Shown here: in pieces, positions 53,331-64,000 of the stretch | How the letters are laid out: every line of letters begins with the position of its first letter | How positions within the stretch are numbered: the stretch's first letter is position 1 | Assembly (NCBI GenBank): GCA_003415625.1 | Contig: PYIU01000003.1 | Location: 6,448,001-6,512,000 of the forward strand | Source: Aquanectria penicillioides | Lineage: Eukaryota > Ascomycota > Sordariomycetes > Hypocreales > Nectriaceae | Direction: 5' to 3' | DNA: 64,000 nucleotides | Translations under genes and position numbers: made by a program | Notes under the pieces: generated by a model | Databases searched by the model: none | Seen by the model: only the letters and a program-made list of their open reading frames with translations | Told to the model about the DNA's origin: nothing

Positions 53331-56235
53331 TTCATTTAATCAACAGCAAAGCAACGGAGAACATCATTTAGATGGATCGTATTTATTGTCAACATTCTAG
53401 CGAATCTTTTGGTCTGGATGTGTGCCGCTGGACGGGCGCTTGCCTCGCCCCTTGCTTTGGAGAACAAAGAAAGCTCTATCGCAAATATTGCGCTGGCGTC
53501 GTGGTGAACGTATTTACTGCTTATGTCTCTTTTAGAAGCACGTTCTTTGTTCAAAGGAGAAACCCTGCGCGCATGTGCACAGGCTGTTCACGCTGCCAGA
53601 CGGATTTCTAGACGAGGCCGCCACTTCCAAAATTGGAATGCCCAGTGATCGACGTCATCTTGGGTGGAGGGGCACGAGACAAAGAACCAACTGGGCCGAC
53701 TATTGAGGAGCAGATCGGTTGTTCCTTGTTGAGGGTTTTAGTTCGTGTTTGTGAGATATTGATTGTGCTGGGCCGTTTCAAACAAAATGAGCCATGTTTG
53801 GTCGTGCATTGCCTGTCATATTCACCGGCCTATTGGATGGGCCATAATCAACACCAAGCCCAGGGCGGAAGGAGAAAAGTCTTTGTCAAGAGCCGACCGG
53901 CTTCAAACACCAGGCGAACTTTCGCAGACGAACCAACGCCACTTGGATCATGATGCTTCAGGCGGCCATCGGAAGGGTCGCTTATCCCGCCGGGCAGGAA
54001 GCGGGCGTCTGGAGTGCAGATGCCGATGGGGACAATGTCGATGCAGAAGCTGACGGTTTGACTCAAAAAGATGGCTTCTTGGCATGTACGGTAAGGCGGT
54101 CCCGGCAACAATGATGATCCTTGTGCGACGGCTACTTGTGTCATTACGCCATGGATTGACGCGGGGGAGGCAGCCCGGGGGGGAGGCTTTAGTACGTTTC
54201 ATGTGCAGCGAGAGGGATGGTGTTGTGAGTGCGTCGGGCCGGACGCGGGACTGGCGGGATTCATTGCGATGTGACCGCTCTGAAACGGATTGTGTCGCTG
54301 GGACGCGAGAATGGGCCGTCGTGGCCGTGTTGGGAAGCAAAGTCAGCCGTGCAACGCGTAAGTCTGGTCGTGCTGGGAGCTAGACTTGGCACACTTGAGC
54401 CGCCATGGCCGATTTTGTTTGCTATTGTTGTAGACGCCCGTTTGTGAGACGGCCAGCGGCAACGGCGACGAACACACACAGAAGCAGAGGTCGTGGAAAG
54501 TTGGCGGTTGTGTCATGGCGTGGGCATCCACCAGCTATCTCACTTGTCGGCCAGTGGAAGGAACCAGGATTGGATGAGATGCATTGGATTTGGATTTGGA
54601 TTTCGGTGGGCGGTTGGATCCTCGTTTGAGGCGTGCATGCCCGAGCTTGATCAACAGGGGAGCGTTTTGAGTGGCCAATGCCGTGTTCCAGCGCCACCCG
54701 CAGCCAGCCTTTCAGGGTGGCGGGCCCCGAGGTGGCTCCTGGAGCAGAGGCACAGCGTGATTGATGAGTGGTTGTCGTACAACGCGCCCAGCGGGTGTTA
54801 GTGGCTGGAGTCCTCTTCGGGACGCTCTTGGCACGGGGTGAGGGCGAGGTGAAGTCGCCATGAAGACCTTCTGAGACCCTCATGGCAGATCGCCGAAGCC
54901 CGACCCGAGCACTCCAAGACCAAATGACGAGGCCCGCTCGCCCAGAAGGTTTATCATTGCCAATTAAACGATAACAATGGTTCCCCCCAAAACGATGTGC
55001 GCTGTGGGCCACCCTGGGACACGCTGGGATACCCTAGGAGCCCCCGGCGGTCCTGAGACGCTAAACTACATGCAGTCTGGGCGGCTGGTACCTGCGTAGG
55101 GTCTGTGGATGGTGCCACGCCCTCCTGACGCCCTCCCACTCCCTGACGCCCGCCAAATGCTGGGCCCGGCCTGCATCTCCCACATGGGAAAATCGGACAT
55201 GGATGCCGGTATGGCAATGGGCGGGCGTGATGACGACCCATTTTGGCGGCTGCTGGCCCTCGGTCAATATGGTAGGTCGTAAGTGCGGGCGAGACCTGCA
55301 AGTATTCGTAGGTGAAAGGTGAACCGTCGCCGTGCCGCACCGCACAGCACCGCACCGCAACTTCCCCCTTCATTTGGGAGCATTCCCCATTCCCTCACTT
55401 CCACCTCACCCACCTCACCTTGCGCCTCTAGATTCTCCATCTCCCTCATCTGTATCCGCCTTCGTCTGCTCTGCCATTGTCATGGCCAACCGAATAGGTC
55501 TTTGTTGTTTCCGTCCTTCTTTTGCTCTATTCCACTGAGTCTTGGGATCATCTCCACTCCCTCCCTGATCCTGTCGCTATCACCGTCTTCCTTTGTCCTC
55601 GCCTGTCGACTGCATCCATCTCTAACACCGCCCCCACGACGCCTCTCGCACATCCCGAGTTCCCTCCCCCTCCGCGCTCAAGCCTTCGCATCCTCGACCA
55701 TCTCCCGTCGAGGCCCCCGGGGAAATTCCAACGCACTCTGCGCTGGCTCATGTTCCCAACGGTCCCTTCAGCGTCTCTCTATCTACACCACCGACATGCG
55801 CTCGACCTCGCGACCCTGACGACCCACCCTCGCGACCCTGACGACCCACCCTCGCGCACTGACCAGCACCATCCCCCTACCTACTCCACTAGTGTAACGC
55901 CTGGACACCCACCACACCCTCTCTTAATCCCATTCTCTTGAGACTTCACTCTTTCTCTTCTCCGTTCCCTCACATTCCCTCTGAACGAGGAATCGACACG
56001 GTATCGACCTCGAACGGTTGCTCTGGATAGCAACACAGTCGAGCCCTTCGCAGGCGAGGATCGACCTGTGCCGACGGCAGGACCGCTCACCTGCCTTGAC
56101 TCTCTTTCACTTAGATACCCACTTTACGAGCTCCTCTTTGAAGTTCACTCATTCGATCTCCGACACACTTGATTCGGCTGGCCGTCCGTTCTTTTATTTC
56201 ACTTTATTTCATTATACACACCTTGATTCGACACC
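53331..56235. other. 2.9-kb intergenic region and leader of the KCH gene
   Basis: No gene is supported. From about 55330 to 56235 the plus strand is C/T-rich (cctcacccacctcacc, ctccctccctg), as in a long 5' leader of the KCH-type gene. It contains several upstream ATGs and two perfect copies of a 22-bp unit (55808-55829 and 55830-55851). The left part (53340-55000) is the promoter side of the pseudokinase gene and otherwise featureless. Confidence 0.55.
55808..55851 (+). repeat. 22-bp direct tandem duplication in the KCH leader
   Basis: The unit starts tcgcgaccctgacg and ends acccaccc; two copies stand head to tail. It is probably within the transcribed leader of the gene at 56236. Confidence 0.8.
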
Positions 56236-58637
56236 ATGGGTTGCCTCAGTCACCGAAGGAAAGAGATCGAGGAGTTGGCGGACCAGAGATGGGAGTACAT
56301 CAACCTAAAGGACTTCAAGGCAAAGGGTTGCGGAACCGTTTTCGCATACATTTACCTGTGGTCCATGCTGCTCATCTCCGTTGCTGTCTACGCCGTCGAC
56401 AGTTTTACTGCCGTCAACTTGCTCGCTTTCAACCGTTGGTCGTCCGGAATCGACCCTGCAATCGATATCGATATCAGCAAATGGATCTTCTCCGTATGCA
56501 TCATCCTCTCCTTTCTCAATCTTGGATATGAAGGAATCCGCGCCTTCAAAATTATTAGGCGAGGTAATGTTGCCGAGTGCTACCTCGATAGTTTGGCCGT
56601 CAGATGGGAATCAATCCGTTTTGGCTCCGGTCAGGGTTTCCGCAGATTCCTTGTTTTTGCCGAGCTCACCAAGAGCAAAAAGGGCGCAGAGTATATTGCT
56701 CTATTCACCTACTTCAATTTCCAGGGTTTGTGCCATTGTAATTGACAAGAAATTTATGTGCCTGTGCTAATTCAGTCACAGCTTGGATCCGTGTCATCAT
56801 TTGTTCAGGACCGCGTCAGGTTGTCAACGCCTTTACCATCAAAGCCGTTTATGATGCGAAACTTGCCATCAGCTCCAAGTCCGTCGAAGGTTCCATTACT
56901 GGATTTTTCGAAAAGATCAAGACTCTTGCCGAAGATGATTACCGCCAAGCCCTGACCCTTTCGGGCATGTGCTTCACGCTTGTCATTTGGGTCTTCTCTG
57001 CTCTGTTTCTCCTCCTGGCCGTTCTCTTTTGGGTTTTCTTTCTTTGGCATTGGATTCCCAGTTCGGACAGCGGACTTTCTGGCTACTGTTCCCGAAAGGT
57101 CACCAAAGCTCTCATGAAGATTGTGACGAAGACCGTTAACAAAGCTCTTGCCAAGCAAGAGTCCGACCGCCTTCGAGCCGAGTTCAAGGCCGCCAAGAAG
57201 AAGGGCGAGAAGCCTCCCCTGGACCGCGTTGCAACTCTACCAACATTGCCAAATGTTGGACCTGTCAACGAAGACAAACTCCCGGGCATGCCGACATTAG
57301 CACGCAATGATACCATGGCGACTCTTCCTCCATACTCGTCCCGCCCAGGAACACCAGGCGGCATGGAAATGAACAATATGGAGAAGAGACGGCCTGCACC
57401 ATCAAGAGCCGGCACTGGGTTGTCCGCAACTAGCTATTCGTCCCGGGCACCGTTGGTGTCTAGCGCTTCTGAAATGGGCTACGGCAGATCACCTTCGCCT
57501 GCTCAGGCGCCCGGCCCAGATCGCGGCAACTACCCTTATCGACAAGGTACTACAGCTAGCTCACGAAGCAACTTTGGTCCACAGGCACCTCTACGACCGA
57601 TGCTGTCCACTTCCAGCAGAAGCCGCTTCACTGAGACACCGGCACCCATGCACAACCAACCTACGGCCTACCCCCCTCCAACACGGGCCCCCAGCGCTCG
57701 ACCTATGGATAGCTTTTCCAACTCAAGCGAGTCGTTTAGGCCCTCGCCTTCCCCAGCGCCAATGCCTAGAGCGTATGATGCATACAGTCCAGAGGGACGT
57801 GCAAGCCCAGCACCCACTGTCAACTCCTATTGGGGCGAACAACAACGACCCATAAACCCGCCTATCCGAAGTGCAACGGGACCCCTCCCCCCTCGTGCGC
57901 CGCAATATCCCCAACGGAACATGACTGCTCCTATGCCATCTCTATCACCGGTTGGTGAATATGACGATCGATATTCGCTGAGTTCATCGGTGACTTCATC
58001 TTCAGTGGCCCTGCCTCCAGCGCTCAATAATATGAGGGTATCCCCAACACCCGTACAGACGCTCTCACCAGTTGGGGAGTACGGAGACCGATATTCACCG
58101 ACTTCCTCAGTGGCTCCATCGATGGGGCCTTCAGCATACCCCAACATGAGAGCATCTCCTGCGCCTATGCCATCTCGCACGTCGACGGGAGAGTATGAGG
58201 ATCCTCACTCGCCGACTTCGTCGGTGGCTCCATCGATGGCCCCTTCAGCATACCCCAACATGAGAGTATCTCCTCCACCAATGCAATCTCGATCACTAGT
58301 CGAAGAGCATGGAGGCCGATATTCACCAACCTCGTCAGTGGCTCCATCGATACCCCCTTCAGCACACAGCAACATGAGAGTATCTCCTCCACCAATGCAA
58401 TCTCGCTCACCAGTGGGAGAGTATAACGGCCCATATTCGCCGACTTCGTCGGTAGCCACATCTTCTGCGGCGCCTTCAATGGCCCCCGTGATGGCCCCTT
58501 CAGCGCTTGCTAATATGAGAGCGTCACCTGCCCCTCGCTCTAGCCCCTCTCCAGGTCCAGGTGGGCCGCCCGGACAAGGCTACAATCCCCGTGGCTATGA
58601 TGTGGAATCTCAGCGAGGACGGGACAATTGGAATTAA
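56236..58637 (+). CDS. KCH/Prm6-family potassium channel-like protein with repeat tail
   Basis: The N-terminal 260 residues match the fungal Kch1/Prm6 family, plasma-membrane proteins that promote K+ influx and calcium signalling in yeast. Recognisable blocks are RRKEIEELADQRWEYINLKDF, written here in two parts as RRKEIEELADQ and RWEYINLKDF, then FAELTKSKKG and ICSGPRQVVNAF. Hydrophobic segments lie near residues 36-60, 86-106 and 225-258. One intron, 56726-56775 (50 bp, donor GTTTGT), joins YFNFQ to VTAWIRV. The remainder (about 270-783) is a cytosolic, disordered Pro/Ser-rich tail with five tandem units of about 38 residues (57945-58530), each holding a GEY-like core and SPTSSVAPS. The total of 783 residues is longer than the yeast proteins, mainly because of the tail. 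The frame is intact. Confidence 0.87.
57945..58530 (+). repeat. five in-frame 114-120-bp tandem repeats in the KCH gene
   Basis: Repeat starts fall at 57945, 58065, 58179, 58293 and 58407, a spacing of 120, 114, 114 and 114 bp. Consensus features per unit are SPVGEY, (D/Y)SPTSSVAPS, P-S-A-x-x-NMR and SP-P-MQSR. Copies 2 to 5 are the most alike, which suggests recent expansion. All spacings are multiples of three. Confidence 0.9.
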
Positions 58638-59235
58638 GAAAATGGATTTACTGGATACCTAAGGATCAATTTTTGAGGAGGATTATTACGAATTTTGGAC
58701 GATCCAAGGCCGGGGAGATGGAATTGTGAGGGGCTTGACCTCCAGAGTAATATTTGATATCCGATTCTGTATTCAGAGGCTTTAGAGAATTGCTATGATT
58801 GGTGCAACCTTGTCACAATTTAGCTCGGCGAAATAGAGCGATGTTGTAATGATGGATTTTTTGATCGTGACGTGATTGGTGCGAGCACACGATGGGGTTC
58901 AACGACTCGTTGGAAATGATGCCTTCGCAGAAACTTGCCGTATTAGTGCTGATGTCACGAGCAGCTTGAGCTAAGTAATGTAGGTCACGCCCTGCGCATT
59001 GCATGATTTGTCAACTCCAAAGCCAAAGTCACTTCATCCCATGTCATTAAGTTCGAATATCTTCCATGGCTATGCTAAATATGCTAAATATGCTGACCAT
59101 GCATCGCCAAGAAGGGGATAACGGAGGAGGGGTGAATTGAAAGGATTCCATTGATTTAAATGCTGATCCCCCGCCGTCCATGGCGCACCTTCGTCTCGTG
59201 TCCTCTAATTTCGCTACATCCATCACCATACCGCT
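58638..59235. other. intergenic region between the KCH gene and the flavoprotein gene
   Basis: This 598-bp interval holds the KCH 3' UTR and the promoter of the next gene. A short gctaaatat repeat lies near 59072-59090. No gene was seen. Confidence 0.6.
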
Positions 59236-61077
59236 ATGATGCCAGCTCTTATCTCGGAATTTCACGAGGGCGAACATGCCATGCACCAGCTTATGAAGCT
59301 GTCGTTGCGCGGTCAGAACCCAACAATCCCCGGGCTGCCAACAAGGTACGCCATGCGCGTGAGGGAATCGCCACTTGTCGCCCTCGGTACCCTCGACGGC
59401 GCCGGTCGACCATGGACAACCGTCTGGGGCGGTGTTCGTGGTTTCGCGAGACTAGCTATGAAGGGTGTCCTTGGCATCAAAAGTGATGTAGACACTCATC
59501 ACGACCCTGTCTTCAAGGCCCTCTGGGAGAGCGCAGACACGGATGATGAGACCATTGTTCGACCGAATCGCGAAAGAGGAAGACCAATGGCGGGTTTGTC
59601 GATTGACTTGGAGACGAGGGACCGAGTGAAGCTGGCGGGGAATATGACGGCTGGGGCAGTGTTGAATGATGGGAAGGAGGTACATATAGCCATGACTGTG
59701 GAGGAAAGTTTGGGAAATTGTCCCAAGTATATTAATAAGAAGGATGTGGTTTTAAACGACATGAGGCCCGAGCTAGTGTCCAGTAGCTTGCCTCTTCCGC
59801 GAGAAGCTATCGAGTTGATTGACAAGGCAGACATGTTCTTCCTGTCAAGCACCAATGGAGAGACAATGGATACGAACCATCGCGGTGGGAGCCCAGGGTT
59901 CATGAGAGTGATCAAGAACACTGCTCAGGGGTTGGAATTGGTATATCCAGAGTGTATGTCTCAGGCCCAAACCACCTTAATTGAAGATAATATGCTAACG
60001 TGGCGTCAAGTTTCAGGAAACAGACTGTATCAAACCCTCGGAAACTTCAAAGTCAACCCTTTGGTCGGCATCACGATACCCGATTTTGACACGGCGAATG
60101 TGGTCTACCTTACTGGCTCGACCACCGTCCTTGTTGGTAATGAAGCATCCTCTCTCATCGCACGAACTCAGCTTGCCGTCAAGATCTCGGTCACCGAGGC
60201 CAGGTTCGTCAAGTCTGGACTCCCATTCCGTGGCAAGCCTGGCGAACACTCGCCCTATAATCCGCCAGTTCGACATTTGTTGGCTGAACATGATGCTCAC
60301 ATTGGCTCATCCGACATGTCACAAGCAGGCATCACTGCGAGCCTTACAAAACGCGAAGTCTTGACGCCTAATATCAATCGCTTCACATTCCAACTCTCGT
60401 CGCAGAATCCACTGCCAACTTGGCATGCTGGCCAGTATGTCACATTCGACTTTGAACCCGAGTTGGGCGCTGGTTATTCACACATGCGGGATGACGACCC
60501 CCAAAGTTTGAACGACGACTACATCAGAACATTCACGATATCAAGCACTCCTGGCGGCAGCGAGATACAGGTTACAGCAAGGAAACATGGCCCGGCGACA
60601 AACTTCTTGTGGAGACACAACCTCCGTGTTCCGCTTGAAATCCCCGTCCTTGGCTTCGGCGGCGAAGAATCCTTTAGGATGCCGCTGGACCCCAAAGCGC
60701 CACAACCCATCTTCGTCGCCGCTGGAGTGGGAATAACACCTGTTCTTGCGCAAGCACAAGCTGTTCTTGACGCAGGTGTGCCCTTCAAATTACTCTGGAG
60801 TCTCCGTAGAGAAGATTTGTCTCTCGCGGCAGACACGTTGAACAGGATCCCCGCGTTGGCGGGGGCCACGACCTTATTTATCACGGGAGATGCAGAGGGA
60901 GAAGCATTTGAGCACCTAGGGACAAAAGTAGAAATGCGAAGATTGGGTAGGGAGGACGTGGAGGGGCTCAAGGGGAAAGGAGCCAAGTTCTTCTTGTGTA
61001 CTGGCCCGAGCCTGTTGACAGCCCTGGGAGCGTGGCTGGAGGGAGAAGATGTTGTCTGGGAGGATTTTGGATACTGA
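59236..61077 (+). CDS. PNPOx-like split-barrel fused to FAD/NAD reductase (flavoprotein)
   Basis: The protein joins an N-terminal FMN-binding split-barrel domain of the pyridoxamine-phosphate-oxidase type (PLVALGTLDGAGRPWTTVW, residues about 48-66) to a C-terminal ferredoxin-NADP reductase-type module. The second half has the FAD motif RTFTISSTPGG, the ribityl/phosphate block VTARKHGPATNFLW, and the NAD(P) loop FVAAGVGITPVLAQ, ending in FFLCTGPSLLTAL. No globin, 2Fe-2S or other electron acceptor is seen, so electrons may pass from NAD(P)H via FAD to FMN in the first domain; the substrate is unknown. One intron at 59954-60010 (57 bp) joins PEF to SGNRLYQTLGN, giving 594 residues. It is a multiple of three without an in-frame stop, so retention would add 19 residues. 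The start MMPALIS is the first ATG. Confidence 0.82.
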   Translation: MMPALISEFHEGEHAMHQLMKLSLRGQNPTIPGLPTRYAMRVRESPLVALGTLDGAGRPWTTVWGGVRGFARLAMKGVLGIKSDVDTHHDPVFKALWESADTDDETIVRPNRERGRPMAGLSIDLETRDRVKLAGNMTAGAVLNDGKEVHIAMTVEESLGNCPKYINKKDVVLNDMRPELVSSSLPLPREAIELIDKADMFFLSSTNGETMDTNHRGGSPGFMRVIKNTAQGLELVYPECMSQAQTTLIEDNMLTWRQVSGNRLYQTLGNFKVNPLVGITIPDFDTANVVYLTGSTTVLVGNEASSLIARTQLAVKISVTEARFVKSGLPFRGKPGEHSPYNPPVRHLLAEHDAHIGSSDMSQAGITASLTKREVLTPNINRFTFQLSSQNPLPTWHAGQYVTFDFEPELGAGYSHMRDDDPQSLNDDYIRTFTISSTPGGSEIQVTARKHGPATNFLWRHNLRVPLEIPVLGFGGEESFRMPLDPKAPQPIFVAAGVGITPVLAQAQAVLDAGVPFKLLWSLRREDLSLAADTLNRIPALAGATTLFITGDAEGEAFEHLGTKVEMRRLGREDVEGLKGKGAKFFLCTGPSLLTALGAWLEGEDVVWEDFGY

Positions 61078-62031
61078 AACATAAAGCCAATGAGGATTTC
61101 ATTTGGGAAATGGAGGACTTTCAGGTCTTAAGGGGACAAGATGAATATAGGCTCTTCGGTTGGATGCTAAGTAAATAAGTTTGCTCGTATTTGAAGAATT
61201 ATAACATGATCAATACAATTTCAGGAGCCGGGTTTGAATATCACTGATAAATTAATGGTGAAATGATTTGATCGTATCTCTATTGGGCGGTGCGGAAGCG
61301 ATAACTTCTTTCGACGGTGAATCGCACGGCCTAATATATGATACTGATCCATCAATCTATATCCTTTTTGTGTTAAATTGAAATGTAGTCTGGATTAAAG
61401 TACAAGACTCGCGAATGATGAAGTTGAGAAGAGGGTTTCTTTGTGATTTGGGTGCTCCATGCATACATAGGTAGGAATCGCGGCAGTTATATGAAGGTAC
61501 ATGGTATCAAACCGAGAAAATTGAATACTGTTCGTCGAAGTTTCGAGAGAGTTTTTAGGATTATTAGGGGAAAAAACCGTTTGATCCAGCCTTAAGCTCC
61601 CATGCCAAGCTTTGAGAATGACTCGCATGAGCAGTCCAATGCACTGGTACAGCGCTATCATAATTGCTGACACAGAAAGAAATGGTTAATGTACATCCCG
61701 TTGCGTTGATAAGCCCGCAAAAGCCTACTCCAACTTCTAGAACATAGTGTTCTACGAGCCTGAGGAAGCCCAGATGCAACACATTAACTTACAATAAAAT
61801 CTCTTAAGGCACACGCATCTTTCAAATTGATGCTACTGAAAAGGCACAATGTGGTACCAATTGACAATTGGTTGGCTAGACCTCAAGCCTCGTGGCGAAC
61901 CAGATGGCCGCCTAATCCTCAGCCTTATTACTTTGCTGCCCAGCCTATTTGGCCCCTGGCCTGGCCAGGTTGCCCAGCTACCTTGAGATTTCAAGCACGA
62001 AAGCTGTCAAATTGATGCGTTTTATTGACTC
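61078..62031. other. AT-rich intergenic region before the NACHT-ankyrin relic
   Basis: This 950-bp interval is AT-rich. It does not contain a recognisable NACHT domain, which would be expected upstream of the ankyrin relic if that gene were whole. The left end is the 3' UTR of the flavoprotein gene. Confidence 0.55.
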
Positions 62032-63768
62032 TTGAAGCAATTTTCGTCTCCGGGATTCTTGTATTGCCGAACCCCATATGGGATGTACGCTACTAGCATG
62101 GGTGACATATCGATCAAAGAGAATGGCTCGAATAGAATTTGGTCGAGTCTTGCCGTTAACTTCGAGGGACATAGCCACGAGGCGCTTAAGCAGTGTTGTA
62201 TTAACCATTGTATCATTGATCTGTCTACATTCGTCAATCTTGAGAACGCCTGATCATCTATCCAAAAGGCTAAGGCACTTCGAAGCTTGATTACGAAAGG
62301 TTTCCCCTTCTTCGAGCACGCTATCAAGGAATTACTCATTCATGCCGACCAGGCTAGCGGGAATGGCAAAGATCAAAAGGAATTCTTCAACAATTTTGAT
62401 CTTCAGAGGTGGATTACGCTGAACAGCGTTTTTGAAATATACTCGATACGACACTATACTTCTAAAGCTAGCCTATTGTGCATCCTGGCAGATACGAACA
62501 TGCCAAATCTCATTCAAGCTCACCCCTCAATCACATTCTACATGCAAGAAGAGGATGAGCGATATTGATCCCCAATTCTAGCCGCAATTGTCAACGGAGC
62601 TCATGAAACCCTTGGAGAGATTCATGTAGCTCTTGAGGCGACACTGTCGCCAGATCAAGTCGCCCGGAAAAAGAGCTTTGAGGACGCCAAATGTTATTCC
62701 TTACAACCACGCGAGCAAAAGATCACATACGCAAATGAGAGGCCTTTGGAATCATATCTTGCAGAGCTTGGTGATAGGGTTATTTTCGCTTCCTTCCTAA
62801 AAAGAAATGTGGCGTCAATCAATACTTCAGACAACACTGGTCGCACTCTAATATCCTATGCAGCCACTAGTTCGGCGGCAATTGTTGACATGCTGTTAAG
62901 CACAGATGGGGTAGATCCAAAATGTTTGGGACAGTCGATGCCGCAGCTCACTTGGTTGGGCAGTGGTAGCCGGGAACGATGAAGTTGTCAGACTTTTTGT
63001 GGAGTCGAGTAAAGTCAAGGTGGATTCTTATCCAAACATCGTGTGCGCAGTGATACAAATAATCATATCGAGATCCTAGAGCTCTTCACAAAATATAGAA
63101 AGGCCGACTTGATATCAATATCTTGGCGCGTTCACGGGGCCTTGAATTCGACGATACCATTCACACAGGGCAACGTAGAACAGGGCTGGAAACTGTATCC
63201 CGCGCTTAATCCATTCGACGAAACTCAATCTGAGTCTATTTCAACAAGACTATGTATAGAGGACGCATCAAGGGAACCCTGGGAGCGAGGCCCCGAAGTC
63301 AGGACCCAATTGCCGACGAACCCCTTCATCTTATATTTTGGGCTATCAAGTGGGACAGCATCGATCTAATTCAGGTTCTCGTCGAAATCGACGGATTGAA
63401 TGCCAGAACTCCATTGGGACGCACTATTTGTCCTGGGCTGTTCAACATCTCAAAAGATGGGGACGGGCGTAGTCCCCTTTCACGGGCCGCTCAATTTGGA
63501 ACTTTGGATGCTATCAAGTTCATACTTGCCACCGATGGAGTTGATGTGAATTCACGAGATGGGGAGGGTTGCAGTCCCCCCTTTCTTTTGGGTCACCCGA
63601 TACGCAACAAAGGTTGTGGTTGGACTTCTTCTTGCGACCGATGGAGTTGATGCGATTTCGGGAGATCATTTTGGATACACTCCTGCTACATTCGCTCTTT
63701 GTTACGCAACTTACGATATCGCAACCTTGTTCACACGGCAGCACGAATTTAGGTTTCAGAAATGAATG
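62032..63768 (+). pseudogene. broken NACHT-ankyrin (STAND/NLR-type) gene relic
   Basis: The sequence matches the part of fungal NACHT-ankyrin proteins that lies after the NTPase domain and leads into the ankyrin repeats. Visible blocks are KAKALRSLITKGFPFFEHAI, IHADQASGNG, FDLQRWITLNSVFEIY, YTSKASLLCILADTN, PNLIQAHPSI and EEDERY, followed by ankyrin-like units (NTGRTLISYAAT, ILATDGVDVNSRDGEG, LLLATDGVD). It is not an intact gene. In-frame TGA stops fall at 62251-62253 and 62566-62568; in the second, the family usually has Gly after DERY. Frame changes occur near 62935-62960, 63030-63045, 63240-63270 and 63575-63590. No NACHT domain precedes it in this window. Such proteins act in heterokaryon incompatibility or immunity-like responses in fungi; this copy is probably dead. 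The relic may extend past the right edge. Confidence 0.75.
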
Positions 63769-64000
63769 TAGATCAAGAGGGAACTGAAGTTGTTGCTAAA
63801 GTTTTTCGTAAACGAACAGTCGATGCCAGGTCAAGAGACAATGGTCGGCATCCAGTTCTCCCAAGCCTTACATGAGCAGGACCGCAATTGTCAACGAGAT
63901 GCTTCAATGTGGCAAGGCAACACCGATCTGAATGCTGATAATGAGCTCCTGTTTGATAGTGGACCGAAATTCATGGTAGGACATCACCGGGATATATTAG
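63769..64000. other. right window edge, unassigned
   Basis: This short stretch after the last ankyrin-like frame may continue the relic, but no clear motif is visible before the window ends. Confidence 0.4.

Noticed and set aside
63560..63600. Treating the frame change in the ankyrin relic as another missing-C error
   Set aside because: Here the shift needs one base fewer, not one more, and the region has in-frame stops and other shifts, so decay fits better.
1..64000. CRISPR arrays, operons and bacterial-type ribosome sites
   Set aside because: The window is fungal nuclear DNA. Repeats present are microsatellites and coding repeats without spacer structure.

Overview
The window is nuclear DNA of a filamentous ascomycete (Pezizomycotina, most like the Sordariomycetes). 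The evidence is short GT-AG introns (mostly 50-60 bp, up to 148 bp) with CTAAC/CTGAC-type branch sites, single genes on both strands without operons, pyrimidine-rich 5' leaders, and proteins of clearly fungal type: a KCH potassium channel, a Neurospora-type carboxymuconate cyclase, Erg27 and a NACHT-ankyrin relic. The species cannot be named from the sequence alone.

Layout, left to right. (1) 2.6-11.5 kb: an Scp160/vigilin multi-KH protein (+), Erg27 3-ketosteroid reductase (+) and an FLVCR-like MFS transporter (-), after 2.6 kb of leader and intergenic DNA. (2) 11.5-17.6 kb: a gene-free stretch. (3) 17.6-19.9 kb: complex III hinge protein QCR6 (-) and a WBP2-like GRAM/PPxY protein (-). (4) 19.9-27.3 kb: a second, longer gene-free stretch rich in simple repeats. 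(5) 27.3-31.0 kb: an RraA-family aldolase/decarboxylase (+) converging on a formin-like GBD/FH3-only protein (-). (6) 35.2-41.8 kb: 3-carboxy-cis,cis-muconate cyclase (+), a CNNM/Mam3-type membrane protein with DUF21 and CBS domains (-), and long-form phosphoglycerate dehydrogenase (-). (7) 45.0-53.3 kb: glyoxalase I (-), an unrecognised disordered probable nuclear protein (+), a Roadblock/LC7-like protein (-) and a probable pseudokinase with a Cys-rich insert (-). (8) 56.2-61.1 kb: a KCH-family channel with C-terminal 38-residue repeats (+) and a PNPOx-FNR fusion flavoprotein (+). (9) 62.0 kb to the right edge: a broken NACHT-ankyrin gene relic.

The genes are mostly housekeeping or metabolic and do not form an obvious pathway cluster. 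No secondary-metabolite cluster, intact transposon, CRISPR array or convincing tRNA was found. Gene density is low: 15 apparently functional genes in 64 kb.

The most striking observation is technical or evolutionary. Five otherwise well-conserved genes each carry one frameshift, and each is explained by one missing base in a short C/G homopolymer (C4 to C6): SCP160 near 5109, ERG27 near 7847, the 47.7-kb gene near 49598, the Roadblock gene near 50928 and the pseudokinase near 53166. This pattern points to systematic homopolymer errors in the assembly more than to five decaying genes. The most biologically interesting items are the pseudokinase with its Cys-rich insert, the GBD/FH3 protein without FH1/FH2, the tandem-repeat tail of the KCH channel and the decayed NACHT-ankyrin locus. 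I did not find a convincing previously undescribed multi-gene system.
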